NCBI GenBank assembly: GCA_019637295.1
Contig: JAHBVX010000010.1
Span: 1 to 64,000, forward strand
DNA: 64,000 nucleotides
Direction: 5' to 3'
Source: Polyangiaceae bacterium
GTDB lineage: Bacteria; Myxococcota_A; Polyangia; Polyangiales; Polyangiaceae
Of this stretch, positions 47,764 through 55,915 are shown piece after piece; positions within the stretch are counted from its first letter, which is position 1, and each line of letters begins with the position of its first letter. Both the position numbers and the translations under genes were made by a program. The notes below the pieces were generated by a model that saw only the letters and a list, made by a program, of their open reading frames with translations, did not search any database and was not told the DNA's origin.

Positions 47764-48339
47764 GCCGCCGTCGATCATGCGCTCTTCCAGGGGGACGTGC
47801 TGCTCGTACTCGTCCAGGAACATGAGCGTGCCGGGCTCCGCCCGGTCGATGAACAGCACGCCGTCGAGGTGATCGCACTCGTGCTGGACGACGCTCGAGG
47901 CGAGCCCCTCCCAGGCGAAGCGGAGCTCGTGGCCGTGACGATCCAAGGCGGTCACGCTGACTCGCCGCGGACGCCGCACGCGTCCCCGCAGCCCGGGGAC
48001 GCTCAGGCAGCCCTCGTACATGGTGACTGCGTCACGCTCGTCGAGCGGGGCGCCGAGTGAGCCCACGAGGGCCGTCAGCACGGGATTGACGAGGACCGTG
48101 AGCGGGATGGACGGCAGCCCCGGGTAGCGACGATTGGCGCGCACCTCGAGCACGGCGATGCGAACCGGCTCGTGCACTTGCGGGGCCGCGATGCCCGCGC
48201 CACCTGCGTCGCGCATGGTCTCCACCATGTCGTCGATCAGGCGCTGCACCTCCGGCGTCGCGAGCGCCTCCGGTTGGAGCTCTCCCGCGCGCTGCCGCAG
48301 CACGGGGTGACCAGCGCGCGCGATTTTTCTGAGCGTCAT
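47740..48339 (-). CDS. def: Peptide deformylase
   Basis: This 199-aa protein has the three deformylase motifs: GAGIAAPQV (motif I, G-phi-G-phi-A-A-x-Q), EGCLSVPG (motif II) and QHECDHLDG (motif III, HExxH with metal ligands). It removes N-formyl from nascent proteins in the cytosol. The start is ATG 48339 (MTLRKIARAGHPVL). The usual partner fmt is not adjacent here. A second def gene may exist elsewhere in the genome. Its 3' end carries the mtfA remnant on the other strand. Confidence 0.95.
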   Translation of the reverse strand: MTLRKIARAGHPVLRQRAGELQPEALATPEVQRLIDDMVETMRDAGGAGIAAPQVHEPVRIAVLEVRANRRYPGLPSIPLTVLVNPVLTALVGSLGAPLDERDAVTMYEGCLSVPGLRGRVRRPRRVSVTALDRHGHELRFAWEGLASSVVQHECDHLDGVLFIDRAEPGTLMFLDEYEQHVPLEERMIDGGLSPQGPG

Positions 48340-48386
48340 GCGCGCTACTATCCAGCCTGGCAACCCGCGGCGCAAGGTGGCGCAGC

Positions 48387-48887
48387 TCAGGCCGAGCTCG
48401 ATGCCGCTGCCCGGGCGCCGACGCGCCGCTCGTGCTCGAGGAGCTGCTCCTTGAGCAACAGGCCGCCGCCGTAGCCGACGAGGCTGCCGCTCTTGCCGAT
48501 CACTCGGTGGCACGGCACGATGACCCAGACGGGGTTCTTGCCGTTGGCGGCGCCGACTGCGCGCACGGCCTTGGGGTTGTCGATGGCCGTGGCGATGTCG
48601 AGATACGACGCGGTGCGACCGAAGGGGATCCGCGCGAGGGCGCGCCAGACGCGACGCTGAAACTCCGTGCCTCGTAGGTCCAGCGCCAGCTCGAAGCGCT
48701 GGCGCTCACCCGCCCAGTACTCCGCGAACTGCCGCCGAACCTCGGCGAGCGCGCCGGGGTCTCGGCGCCAGTCGGGAGATCGCTTCAGCGGCCGGTCGGG
48801 CTGCTCGAGCTCGAAGTGCACGAGGCCAGCGTCGCTGACGGCGGCAAACACTCGACCCAAGGCGATTTCCCATTCGTCGTATCTCAT
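48387..48887 (-). CDS. ogt: Methylated-DNA--protein-cysteine methyltransferase
   Basis: This 166-aa protein has the O6-alkylguanine alkyltransferase active site PCHRVIG with the acceptor Cys. The DNA-binding FQRRVWRALARIPFGRTASY and the AVGAANGKNP loop precede it. It repairs O6-methylguanine by suicidal transfer of the alkyl group to its Cys. Its ATG overlaps the stop of the AlkA-like gene (ATGA), so they are one operon. The start codon is at 48887. Confidence 0.95.
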   Translation of the reverse strand: MRYDEWEIALGRVFAAVSDAGLVHFELEQPDRPLKRSPDWRRDPGALAEVRRQFAEYWAGERQRFELALDLRGTEFQRRVWRALARIPFGRTASYLDIATAIDNPKAVRAVGAANGKNPVWVIVPCHRVIGKSGSLVGYGGGLLLKEQLLEHERRVGARAAASSSA

Positions 48888-50314
48888 CCTGCGTCTCCCA
48901 ATGAATGCCACAGACCGATCACTGCGTAGCCGCGCCAGGGGCGCCATGCTTCGGCGACCGCCTCGGTTTGCTCCGCGCTGCCTCGGGTCAGCCCCAGGGC
49001 CCTGTACAGACCCAGGTCCGTCGCCGGGAAAGCGTCGCTCTCCTGCAGCGCGCGGAGGCACACGATGTGGGCCGACCAGGGCCCCACCCCAGCGAGCGTG
49101 GTCAGCGTCCGCACTCGATCGTGAAGGTCGCCGTCGCCGGCGCGGAAGCCTTGCGCATACGCGCGCGCGGCGCCGACCACCCAACCGGCCCGGGTCGCCG
49201 TCAGACCGATACCCGCCAGCCGCGCCTGCGCCAGAGACTCGGGCCTGGGGAAGGTCCGGCAAAGCGCCGGTGGGCCGGCGACGCGGTCGCCGTATCGGTC
49301 ACAGAGCCGCGACAGGATGGTCCGCGCTGCCTGCACACTGATCTGCTGCCCCACGATCGCGCGCACCACGGCCTCGAACTCGCTCCACACCCCGGGGAGC
49401 CTGAGACCGGGATGCCTCGCGAGGTGGCCCGCGAGGCGCGGATCTCGGCGAAGTACGCGGTGGATCTCCGCGGGCGACGCGTCCAGGTCGAACACCCGGC
49501 GAATGCGCTGGACGACGGGCAGATAGTCCTTCGCATCCTCGAGGTGAATGGTGGCCGTCAGGGCTTCGTCCGAGGCCGCCCGGGCGAGGGAGAACCAACC
49601 CCGGCGTTCGCCGACGCTGAAGCTGCGGTGGTAGGTGTCTGCTTCGACCTGCTCGACCCCGGGCACGGCACGCGCCCCGAAGAACGCGAGTAGCCCAGAG
49701 AAATCGAAGGGCGGGCGGTAACGTAGCTTCACGCTCAGTCCGCTACCCGTCGGCGCGCTGGCCCGGCGCACCTCCGAAGGGGTGAGGTCGAACTGTCGCT
49801 GGAAAGCGTCGTTGAAACGCCGCCGCGATTGAAACCCGCTGGCGACGGCGACGTCGATCACGGGCAGCGCGGTCTCGCCCAGGAGCTGCTTGGCAAAGAG
49901 CAGGCGATGATTGAGCGCGTACGCCTGTGGAGACACGCCCACGTGTTCGTCGAACAGGCGTCGCAGATGGCGATCAGTGACGCCCAGGCGTTCGGCGAAG
50001 CTCGCTAGGGGCTGCTCGCACAGCTCCCCCTCGTGGATCAGCCCCAGCGCACGCTTCACCGTCGTGACGGTGCCTTGCCAGCTCGGGCTGTGAGGCGCCG
50101 TCTCCGGGCGGCACCGCAGGCAGGGGCGGTAACCCCCTCGCGCCGCCAGCGCCGCGGACGCGAAGTACTCCACGTTTCGGCTGTGAGGCTGCGGCGCTGG
50201 GCAGACCGGCCGGCAGTAGATCCCCGTGGTCTTCACTGCGACGAAGAAGCGTCCGTCGTAGCGCGCGTCTCGCGCCCGGCGGGCCCGCTCGCATTGTTGG
50301 AAGCTCAGCGCCAT
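48884..50314 (-). CDS. Ada-AlkA fusion: methyl-phosphotriester/AraC part plus 3-methyladenine DNA glycosylase
   Basis: This 476-aa protein has an Ada-type zinc-Cys domain (residues about 10-75). It has RYDGRFFVAVKTTGIYCRPV, then CPAPQPHSRNVEYF and YRPCLRCRPE. An AraC-type HTH follows (ERLGVTDRHLRRLFDEHVGV, IDVAVASGFQSRRRFNDAFQ). Then comes an AlkA-like glycosylase with an HhH-GPD motif (LTTLAGVGPWSAHIVCLRAL and catalytic Asp in DAFPATDLGLYRALG). It would be both a sensor-regulator for alkylation damage and a repair glycosylase. It is followed by ogt with a 4-bp overlap, forming an adaptive-response operon. Confidence 0.92.
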   Translation of the reverse strand: MALSFQQCERARRARDARYDGRFFVAVKTTGIYCRPVCPAPQPHSRNVEYFASAALAARGGYRPCLRCRPETAPHSPSWQGTVTTVKRALGLIHEGELCEQPLASFAERLGVTDRHLRRLFDEHVGVSPQAYALNHRLLFAKQLLGETALPVIDVAVASGFQSRRRFNDAFQRQFDLTPSEVRRASAPTGSGLSVKLRYRPPFDFSGLLAFFGARAVPGVEQVEADTYHRSFSVGERRGWFSLARAASDEALTATIHLEDAKDYLPVVQRIRRVFDLDASPAEIHRVLRRDPRLAGHLARHPGLRLPGVWSEFEAVVRAIVGQQISVQAARTILSRLCDRYGDRVAGPPALCRTFPRPESLAQARLAGIGLTATRAGWVVGAARAYAQGFRAGDGDLHDRVRTLTTLAGVGPWSAHIVCLRALQESDAFPATDLGLYRALGLTRGSAEQTEAVAEAWRPWRGYAVIGLWHSLGDAG

Positions 50315-50414
50315 CGCCCGGGCAGTGTAGCCCCGCGGCGCGCCGACATGAGCCGGATCCGGACATGCATGCGCAGGCGACCTGCCGGACGGTGCCGCCC
50401 GCCGCTCGAGCCGC

Positions 50415-52613
50415 TCAGCGCTCGAAGCCGCGAGCGCCGATGAACTCGCGCAGGATGGACGTGGGCGGGACGTGGTCCGGGTAGATGCTGACGAAGCGGT
50501 CGAGCAGCGCGAGCAGTCGGAATGCGGTGGTGTAGGCCGGGTCGGACTGGGAGACCTCGAGCAAGTAGCGCTCGGCGAACACCTTGAGCACGCTCGGCTC
50601 GTAGATCAGAGAGGAGTCGAAGACGACGTCCGCGTGGTGTTGGTACGGGAAGATGTACTTGCGCTCCCCGTCGCGCACCTTGCTCCAGCGCGCGATGTTC
50701 ATGGCGGCCGTTGCGCCTCGGGTGTGGCGGTCCCGGACGATGCGGCGCAAGAGCCGTACGTCGCTGACGTGAACGCGAGAGAGGCGGTCGAAGGGCAGCT
50801 GCGTCAGTGGACAGACGAACACTCGGTACACGCTGTCGCCGGGGAGGTTGCCCAGCAGGTTCGGGTTCAGGCCGTGGATCCCCTCCAGCAAGAGCACGCT
50901 GTCTTCGGAGAGACTGAGCTCGGGCCCACCGCTCGGATCGCTGATGCCAGTCTGGAAGTCGTAGCGGGCCGTCTTGACGCGCTGCCCATCCACGAGCGCC
51001 GTCAGGTGCGCCTGCAGCAGATCGGCGCGCAAGGCGTTCACGGTCTCGTAGTCGTAGTCCCCGCCCTCGTCCCGAGGAGTCAGGTGGCGGTCCACGTAGT
51101 AGTCGTCCAGGCTCAGGCCGATGGGCTGAATGCCGTTGACCTGAAGCTGGACCTGCAGCCGGTTGATGAAGGTCGTCTTGCCCGAGGAAGACGGGCCCGC
51201 GATGCAGATCACGCGGGCCGAGCGCCCGCGCCTCAGGATCTCGTCCGCGATGCGGCTCAGCCGCTTCTCTTGAAAACCCTCGCTGACGCGGATCAGCTGC
51301 GAGACGTCGCCGCGGATGCAGGCCCGATTGAAGGTGCCGACGCTGGTGATACCCAGCGCATCGAGCCACAGATCCTGGTCCTTCGTCGTGGCGTGGGTCT
51401 GCAGTGATGCGCGCTCCGCGCCCAGGAGCTGCGAAGAAGACACCTTCGGGGGGACGGAGCGGAGCGTCTCGTCGCCGTCGTCGGGTCTAGGCGGGTCGGC
51501 GTACACCATGAGCAAGCCGTCGTTGTCCGCGAGCACTCGCAGGCCCACGCCCAGGTGCTCGCTGCGCGCCAGGACGGGTCCGAGCCGCAGCGCGTACACC
51601 GAGCCGAAGGACACCAGCGGCACCGCGGGTTCGCGCCAGATCTCGAGCAATTGAGCGAGATCGACCCAGCCCGCCTGCTCGAAGTGGGAGCGAGCTTCGT
51701 CCACGGACCACCACTCTTCGAGGAGTGTCCTGTCTTCGCGTACGACCTGCTGCATCTCGCGCTCGAGTCGCGCGGCGAGCGCGTCCAGGGCTTGGGCAGG
51801 CGGCTTCATCAAGCTCACGCGCTGCGCGAAGCCGACCGAGTGACCGAGCGAGACCTCGAGCCCGAGCCGATGGGCCGCCTCGAGCAGCACGAGCGCCTGC
51901 GTGCGGCGAAACACCCGGTGCCCCTCCCAGTGCTCGAGAGTCAGCGGGTCGACGGTACAATCGGACGCGATCGGCGTGCACAGGGAGACGGCCTTGCGGT
52001 CGACCAGCGCCGCCACCACCAGCTGACCATCCACGACGTGGGGCACGATGGCGTCGAGCCGCGTGCCGGTGCGCACCGTGCGACGCTCTCCGAGCAGCGT
52101 CACGTCCACGCCGGCGCGACGCGGGAGCGAGCGATCTCTCAGGAGCGCGCCCACGCTGTCCGTCATCTCGACGAGCTTCTCGGCGACGTCCGTGAACAGC
52201 GACTGCACTAGCCGCAGCGCCAGAGCAGGCTCGTTCTGCGCCAGCTCGAGGAATCGGTCGAGTGACAGCACGGCGACCCGCAGAGCCGTGGTAGCGGTCA
52301 CCGAGGCTGCGCGGGGACGATTCGCCACCAGCGCCAGCTCGCCGAAGTGCGCGCCCCGGGCGACGCCGCCGATCTGCATGCCTCGTCGGGTGATGCGCGC
52401 GCGTCCGGCCAGCACGAAGAACACCGCCCGGTCACTGCCGTCCTCGCGCAACACGTCGGCGCCGGGCTCGAACTCGAGCTCCTCCAGGTAGCTGGCCAGC
52501 GCAGCGCGGTCCGCCTCGTCCAGATGCGCGAAGACCGGGCCGGCGTCCTCCAGATCGCGGGCGTCGGGCGGGTGACTCGGCGGTTTGGACGCCGCGTTGG
52601 GATCGCCGTTCAC
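50415..52613 (-). CDS. Cyclic-nucleotide-binding domain fused to a uridine-kinase-like protein
   Basis: This 732-aa protein starts with a cNMP-binding domain (residues about 28-140, FGELALVANRPRAASV at the phosphate-binding cassette). The middle region has ThrRS-editing-like features (residues 190-400; the segment LEHWEGHRVFRRTQALVLLE and LGLEVSLGHS). The final domain is a P-loop nucleoside kinase: Walker A AGPSSSGKTTFINRL near residue 471, LSLDDYYVDR, DYDYETVNAL and LLEGIHGLNP. Uridine-kinase-like proteins with ThrRS-like N-termini are known. An added cNMP sensor suggests allosteric control by cyclic AMP or GMP. The true substrate is not known. Confidence 0.8.
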   Translation of the reverse strand: MNGDPNAASKPPSHPPDARDLEDAGPVFAHLDEADRAALASYLEELEFEPGADVLREDGSDRAVFFVLAGRARITRRGMQIGGVARGAHFGELALVANRPRAASVTATTALRVAVLSLDRFLELAQNEPALALRLVQSLFTDVAEKLVEMTDSVGALLRDRSLPRRAGVDVTLLGERRTVRTGTRLDAIVPHVVDGQLVVAALVDRKAVSLCTPIASDCTVDPLTLEHWEGHRVFRRTQALVLLEAAHRLGLEVSLGHSVGFAQRVSLMKPPAQALDALAARLEREMQQVVREDRTLLEEWWSVDEARSHFEQAGWVDLAQLLEIWREPAVPLVSFGSVYALRLGPVLARSEHLGVGLRVLADNDGLLMVYADPPRPDDGDETLRSVPPKVSSSQLLGAERASLQTHATTKDQDLWLDALGITSVGTFNRACIRGDVSQLIRVSEGFQEKRLSRIADEILRRGRSARVICIAGPSSSGKTTFINRLQVQLQVNGIQPIGLSLDDYYVDRHLTPRDEGGDYDYETVNALRADLLQAHLTALVDGQRVKTARYDFQTGISDPSGGPELSLSEDSVLLLEGIHGLNPNLLGNLPGDSVYRVFVCPLTQLPFDRLSRVHVSDVRLLRRIVRDRHTRGATAAMNIARWSKVRDGERKYIFPYQHHADVVFDSSLIYEPSVLKVFAERYLLEVSQSDPAYTTAFRLLALLDRFVSIYPDHVPPTSILREFIGARGFER

Positions 52614-52631
52614 GGGAGCCCCTGCGCACGC

Positions 52632-53333
52632 TCAGCCGCCATCGGGTCCTCCGTCCGCCGCGCCCGCCGGGGTCCCGCAGCCCGGTGGCACCGTCAGCCC
52701 GCCGTCACCGTCGTCGAGGTCGACGCCTTCGGCGCAGAAGTTCTCCGGCCCCGCGCCGTGCATCCGTTCGTAGAAGTCCGCGAAGACCGCGGGCTCGAAG
52801 CAGCTCGCGCGCAGGGTCGCGCCCCAGCCGGCCGCTGCCCAACGCGTGGGCAGCAGCGGATCCGGAGAGATGATCACCCGGCGCTTGGAGTCGTTCTTCG
52901 CGCACACCGCGTCGAGGGGCAGGGCGTCCACCCACTGTCGCGCAGCCGCCACCTCGTCGTCACAGTCGGTGCAGGAGTACAGAACGATCACCGCGCCGTG
53001 CTCGAGGGCGTGGACCCAGTAGCCGCGGGGCACCGGAGCGTCGTAGCTCTTGAACGCCGGCCAAGCGGGGTAGTGTGGACCCGAGGACGGAGGATTGGTC
53101 GCGTAGTCGAGCACCGAGCACGTCGCCACGTGCGGGGACGCGAGGATGGGGTGGTGCTGCATCACTGCGTTGCACGCGCTGCCGTCCACCGGCGTGGGCT
53201 CGTAGCTCACGTCCGGTGCCGCGTCGGTGCCGGGACCACCGCCGGCGCCGGCTCCGCTGCCCTCGGCCCCCGAGCAGGCCACCGCCAGCAAGGCGACGTA
53301 GGGCAGCGCGCGTAGGTGCGATCGCAGAATCAC
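52632..53333 (-). CDS. DUF3105 lipoprotein
   Basis: This 233-aa protein has a lipobox (YVALLAVACSGAEG). The DUF3105 domain has NPPSSGPHYPAWPAFKSYDA, then RGYWVHALEHGAVIVLYSC and later SPDPLLPTRWAAAGWG. The conserved His and Cys pattern suggests a metal- or redox-linked extracytoplasmic role, but none is established. It lies 18 bp from the stop of the cNMP/kinase gene on the same strand. The tail is Asp/Gly-rich. Confidence 0.8.
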   Translation of the reverse strand: MILRSHLRALPYVALLAVACSGAEGSGAGAGGGPGTDAAPDVSYEPTPVDGSACNAVMQHHPILASPHVATCSVLDYATNPPSSGPHYPAWPAFKSYDAPVPRGYWVHALEHGAVIVLYSCTDCDDEVAAARQWVDALPLDAVCAKNDSKRRVIISPDPLLPTRWAAAGWGATLRASCFEPAVFADFYERMHGAGPENFCAEGVDLDDGDGGLTVPPGCGTPAGAADGGPDGG

Positions 53334-53410
53334 GGCGCATGCTACCTCGCCGAGGGCAGGTCTGCACAGTGCTTGCTCCCGGCTCGCTGCGGGGACACGG
53401 TCCGGAACCC

Positions 53411-54577
53411 ATGTCAGGAGTGTTGATCATCGCCGAGCGCGCGCTGCCCGATCGCGGGGGGCTCGCCGTTGCCACGTCCCGAATAGCGAGGCTCGCGCAT
53501 GCTCGCGGCGAGAAGGTGCACATCGTGCGCCCGAGCTCGGACGTGGAGCCCGGCGCGCGGGGCCGGCGGACGAGCGACGGGGTCGTGGATCACCCGGTAG
53601 GGCGTCTGCCCTCGGAGGACGAGAGCGCGATGGCCCTGCTCGCTCATGCGCGCGACGTGCTCGAGGAGAACGCGCTCGACCTCGTGCACGGCATCTACGC
53701 GACGCGCGCAGGCTACCTGGCCACCATCCTCGCGCGGGAAGCGCAGGTGGGGTCCATCGTCAGCTTGCGCGGCAACGATCTGGACCGCGGGCTGCTCCGG
53801 GCGCGCGATCTTCCGTTCCTCGAGCACGCTGTGCGCTGTGCGGACGTGGTGACCGGCGTGAGCAACGCGCTGTGCCGCACGGCCGCCGCCGTGTTCGAGC
53901 GCCCCGTGGACTACGTCCCCAACTCGGTGGACGCGACGGCTTTCGCTCCAGCCTCGCCGGACCCGGGATTGCGACGGGAGCTCGGCCTCGCGGAGGGCGC
54001 CGTGATCGGCTTCTCCGGGGAGCTGCGGGAGAAGAAGGGCATACGCTTCTTGCTGCCGGCCTTCGCGGACGTGCTCCGGCGCAGGCCCGCCTCGCTGCTG
54101 CTGGTTGGCGGCGTGCGCAGCGAGGCGAAGGACGCGCTCGAGGCTTTTCGGCAGATCGCGCCCGAGGCGGCGGCCCGGCTGCACCTGGTCCCCTACGACC
54201 GGGACCCAGCGCGGCTCAGCCGTCTCTTCGCGCTGTGCGACGTGATGGTGTTCCCGTCGCTCTTCGAAGGTCAGCCCAACGCGGTGCTCGAGGCCATGGC
54301 TTGCGCCCGGCCTGTGCTCGCGACGGCGGTCGGCGGTCACCTCGATCTGATCGCCCATGGCAAGACGGGCGCGCTCTTGCCGCTGTCCGAGCTCAGCCAG
54401 CTTCCGCGCGCGATCGAGGAGGTGCTGGATCTACCGAGCGAGCGTCGCGAGACCTTCGGCAAGGGCGCGCGAGAGCGCGTCCTCGGCGAGCACGGGTCGG
54501 TCAGCGAGAGCACCTCCTGGTCTGCGCTGTATTGCCGCGCACGAACGCTCACCCAGCGCCGCCGGCGCTATCATTGA
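53411..54577 (+). CDS. Glycosyltransferase family 4-type protein
   Basis: This 388-aa protein has a GT-B fold. N-terminal ERALPDRGGLAVATSRIARL and HARDVLEENALDLVHGIYAT are followed by VDYVPNSVDATAF. The C-terminal nucleotide-sugar part has IGFSGELREKKGIRFLLPAF, FPSLFEGQPNAVLEAMACAR and PVLATAVGGHLDLI. It would transfer a sugar from an activated donor in polysaccharide or glycolipid synthesis. ATG 53411 precedes the conserved start (MSGVLIIAERAL); an in-frame start upstream is rejected. It ends 7 bp inside the opposing small gene. Confidence 0.88.
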   Translation: MSGVLIIAERALPDRGGLAVATSRIARLAHARGEKVHIVRPSSDVEPGARGRRTSDGVVDHPVGRLPSEDESAMALLAHARDVLEENALDLVHGIYATRAGYLATILAREAQVGSIVSLRGNDLDRGLLRARDLPFLEHAVRCADVVTGVSNALCRTAAAVFERPVDYVPNSVDATAFAPASPDPGLRRELGLAEGAVIGFSGELREKKGIRFLLPAFADVLRRRPASLLLVGGVRSEAKDALEAFRQIAPEAAARLHLVPYDRDPARLSRLFALCDVMVFPSLFEGQPNAVLEAMACARPVLATAVGGHLDLIAHGKTGALLPLSELSQLPRAIEEVLDLPSERRETFGKGARERVLGEHGSVSESTSWSALYCRARTLTQRRRRYH

Positions 54578-54744
54578 GAGCTGCCCGCGCGACGCTCAAG
54601 AGAGCGATGTCGCGTGAGAGGCGATGCGCCAGGATCGTAGAGCGCGGCGCCGCCGCCGAGATGGCACGGAACGCACGCCTGACACGCCCGCACGAACTCG
54701 AGTGCGGACTCCGAGACCACCCGGCGGTCGAAGTGGCTACCCAC
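54571..54744 (-). CDS. Small Cys-containing protein (57 aa), last gene of a three-gene unit
   Basis: This minus-strand frame begins at a GTG and reads MGSHFDRRVVSESALEFVRA, then CQACVPCHLGGGAALYDPGA and RHRSLERRAGSSQ. The CQACVPCH segment has a CxxCxxCH layout that could bind zinc or, less likely, heme; no signal peptide is seen. The start overlaps the stop of the preceding 57-codon gene by 8 bp. The composition and overlap support coding, but no homologue is recognised. Confidence 0.45.
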   Translation of the reverse strand: MGSHFDRRVVSESALEFVRACQACVPCHLGGGAALYDPGASPLTRHRSLERRAGSSQ

Positions 54745-54910
54745 GCGCCGCCTCCGGCGGAGGCCAGACCGGCTCGTCGATGTCGAGCAGCCACGCCCAG
54801 CGCTCGCGTGTGCGGCCGAGGTGGCGGACCAGATGGGGCCAGAGCTCACGGATCTGCTCCGGCGAGGTGAAGAGCCATACGTCACGCGTGCTGGCACGCG
54901 CGACGCCCAC
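54737..54910 (-). CDS. Small protein (57 aa), middle gene of the unit
   Basis: The frame begins at GTG 54910, one base after the stop of the membrane-protein gene (TGA C GTG). It reads MGVARASTRDVWLFTSPEQI, then RELWPHLVRHLGRTRERWAW, then LLDIDEPVWPPPEAARG. This is a plausible helical core with conserved-looking Trp and Leu. Start-stop overlap with the next small gene suggests co-translation. No homologue is recognised. Confidence 0.5.
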   Translation of the reverse strand: MGVARASTRDVWLFTSPEQIRELWPHLVRHLGRTRERWAWLLDIDEPVWPPPEAARG

Positions 54911-54911
54911 G

Positions 54912-55910
54912 TCAGTCCCCTCGGGCTTCGTGCCCGGGCGTCACCGCGGCGCGCACATCCAAGGCGAGACTGCAGGCGTCGATGTCCCGCGCCAGCTCGG
55001 CGCGGCTGGCCGCGGAGAGCCAGCTCGGGTCGACGGGACGGCGCAGGCGCAAGAGCAGCTTGTCCCGCGCGAGATCGACGAGCCCCACGCGCACCTCGTG
55101 CGGCCGCTCGCCGTCGAGCTCGGCGGGGACGCGCGAGTCCCCGGGCTCGTCGAGCACGACCAGGAGGAAGCTGGCGCGCATCGCGCGCTTGGCCCCGGCG
55201 AGGGGCGCGCGATCGAGCTCTCTCCCCATGGCCTCGAGTCGCTCGAGAGACGTCGTGTAGGCGACACGCTCGGCCCACGCGGCCTCGAAGATCGGTGAGG
55301 CCGCGAGGGCGTCGTGCAGCCGCGCGACGTGAGCGGTGCGGCGCATGGCGTCGCCGTCGGCCACCCGGGCGGCGCGGGCCTTCGCGCGCAGGCGCTTCTC
55401 GCTGCGCTCCGCGGGCGGGCTGAGCAAGCACAGGGTGAACGCGTCTGGGTAGGAGTCGACGGCCGTCACTGCGGTCTGCGCGGGACTCTCGAACCCCGTC
55501 AGCGGGCCACGAATGTAGAGCAGCGGTCGGGACAGGGTTCGATCGAGTGCTCCCGAGGCGGTCAGCTCGCTCGCGATCTGGTCACCCTCGTACTTGCCCG
55601 CGAGCTGCCTCAGCCAGGCGTTGACGCGCGTCGTCGTCTCTCGCTCCCGCTCGGTCACCGACGAGACCTCCTCGTGCAGGCGCGCGAGCAGCGCGGCGCG
55701 CCCGTCTTGGGTGTCTCGCTTCGTACGTCGGAAGGAGGACACGAGGCTGACGCACACGGTCGCCACGACGAACAGCAAACCGAAGCGCAAGAGCGCGGTG
55801 GAGCGCGCAGCGAACCGAGCTCCCGGACGGGGTCTCCGCCCCGCCAAGCTACGCTCGATCCGCGCCGCGAGCTCGGCTGGCATCTTCTTGGTGACCAGCA
55901 GCGTGGGCAT
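54912..55910 (-). CDS. Single-pass membrane protein with long periplasmic part, unknown function
   Basis: This 332-aa protein has one membrane helix near residues 42-60 (LRFGLLFVVATVCVSLVSSF). An extracytoplasmic, mostly alpha-helical region follows (RAALLARLHEEVSSVTERER, TTTRVNAWLRQLAGKYEGDQ), then a globular C-terminal part (MRASFLLVVLDEPGDSRVPA, VRVGLVDLARDKLLLRLRRP). The N-terminal cytoplasmic segment starts MPTLLVTKKMPAELAARIER. It is the upstream partner of the two 57-codon genes. The MutS-like gene ends just upstream on the same strand, 5 bp away, so it may share that transcript. No known domain. Confidence 0.65.
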   Translation of the reverse strand: MPTLLVTKKMPAELAARIERSLAGRRPRPGARFAARSTALLRFGLLFVVATVCVSLVSSFRRTKRDTQDGRAALLARLHEEVSSVTERERETTTRVNAWLRQLAGKYEGDQIASELTASGALDRTLSRPLLYIRGPLTGFESPAQTAVTAVDSYPDAFTLCLLSPPAERSEKRLRAKARAARVADGDAMRRTAHVARLHDALAASPIFEAAWAERVAYTTSLERLEAMGRELDRAPLAGAKRAMRASFLLVVLDEPGDSRVPAELDGERPHEVRVGLVDLARDKLLLRLRRPVDPSWLSAASRAELARDIDACSLALDVRAAVTPGHEARGD

Positions 55911-55915
55911 GAGGG

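Noticed and set aside
54571-54744. A c-type heme site in the CVPCH segment of the small gene
   Set aside because: There is no signal peptide or other cytochrome feature. A single CxxCH in a 57-residue cytoplasmic product is most likely a zinc site or chance.
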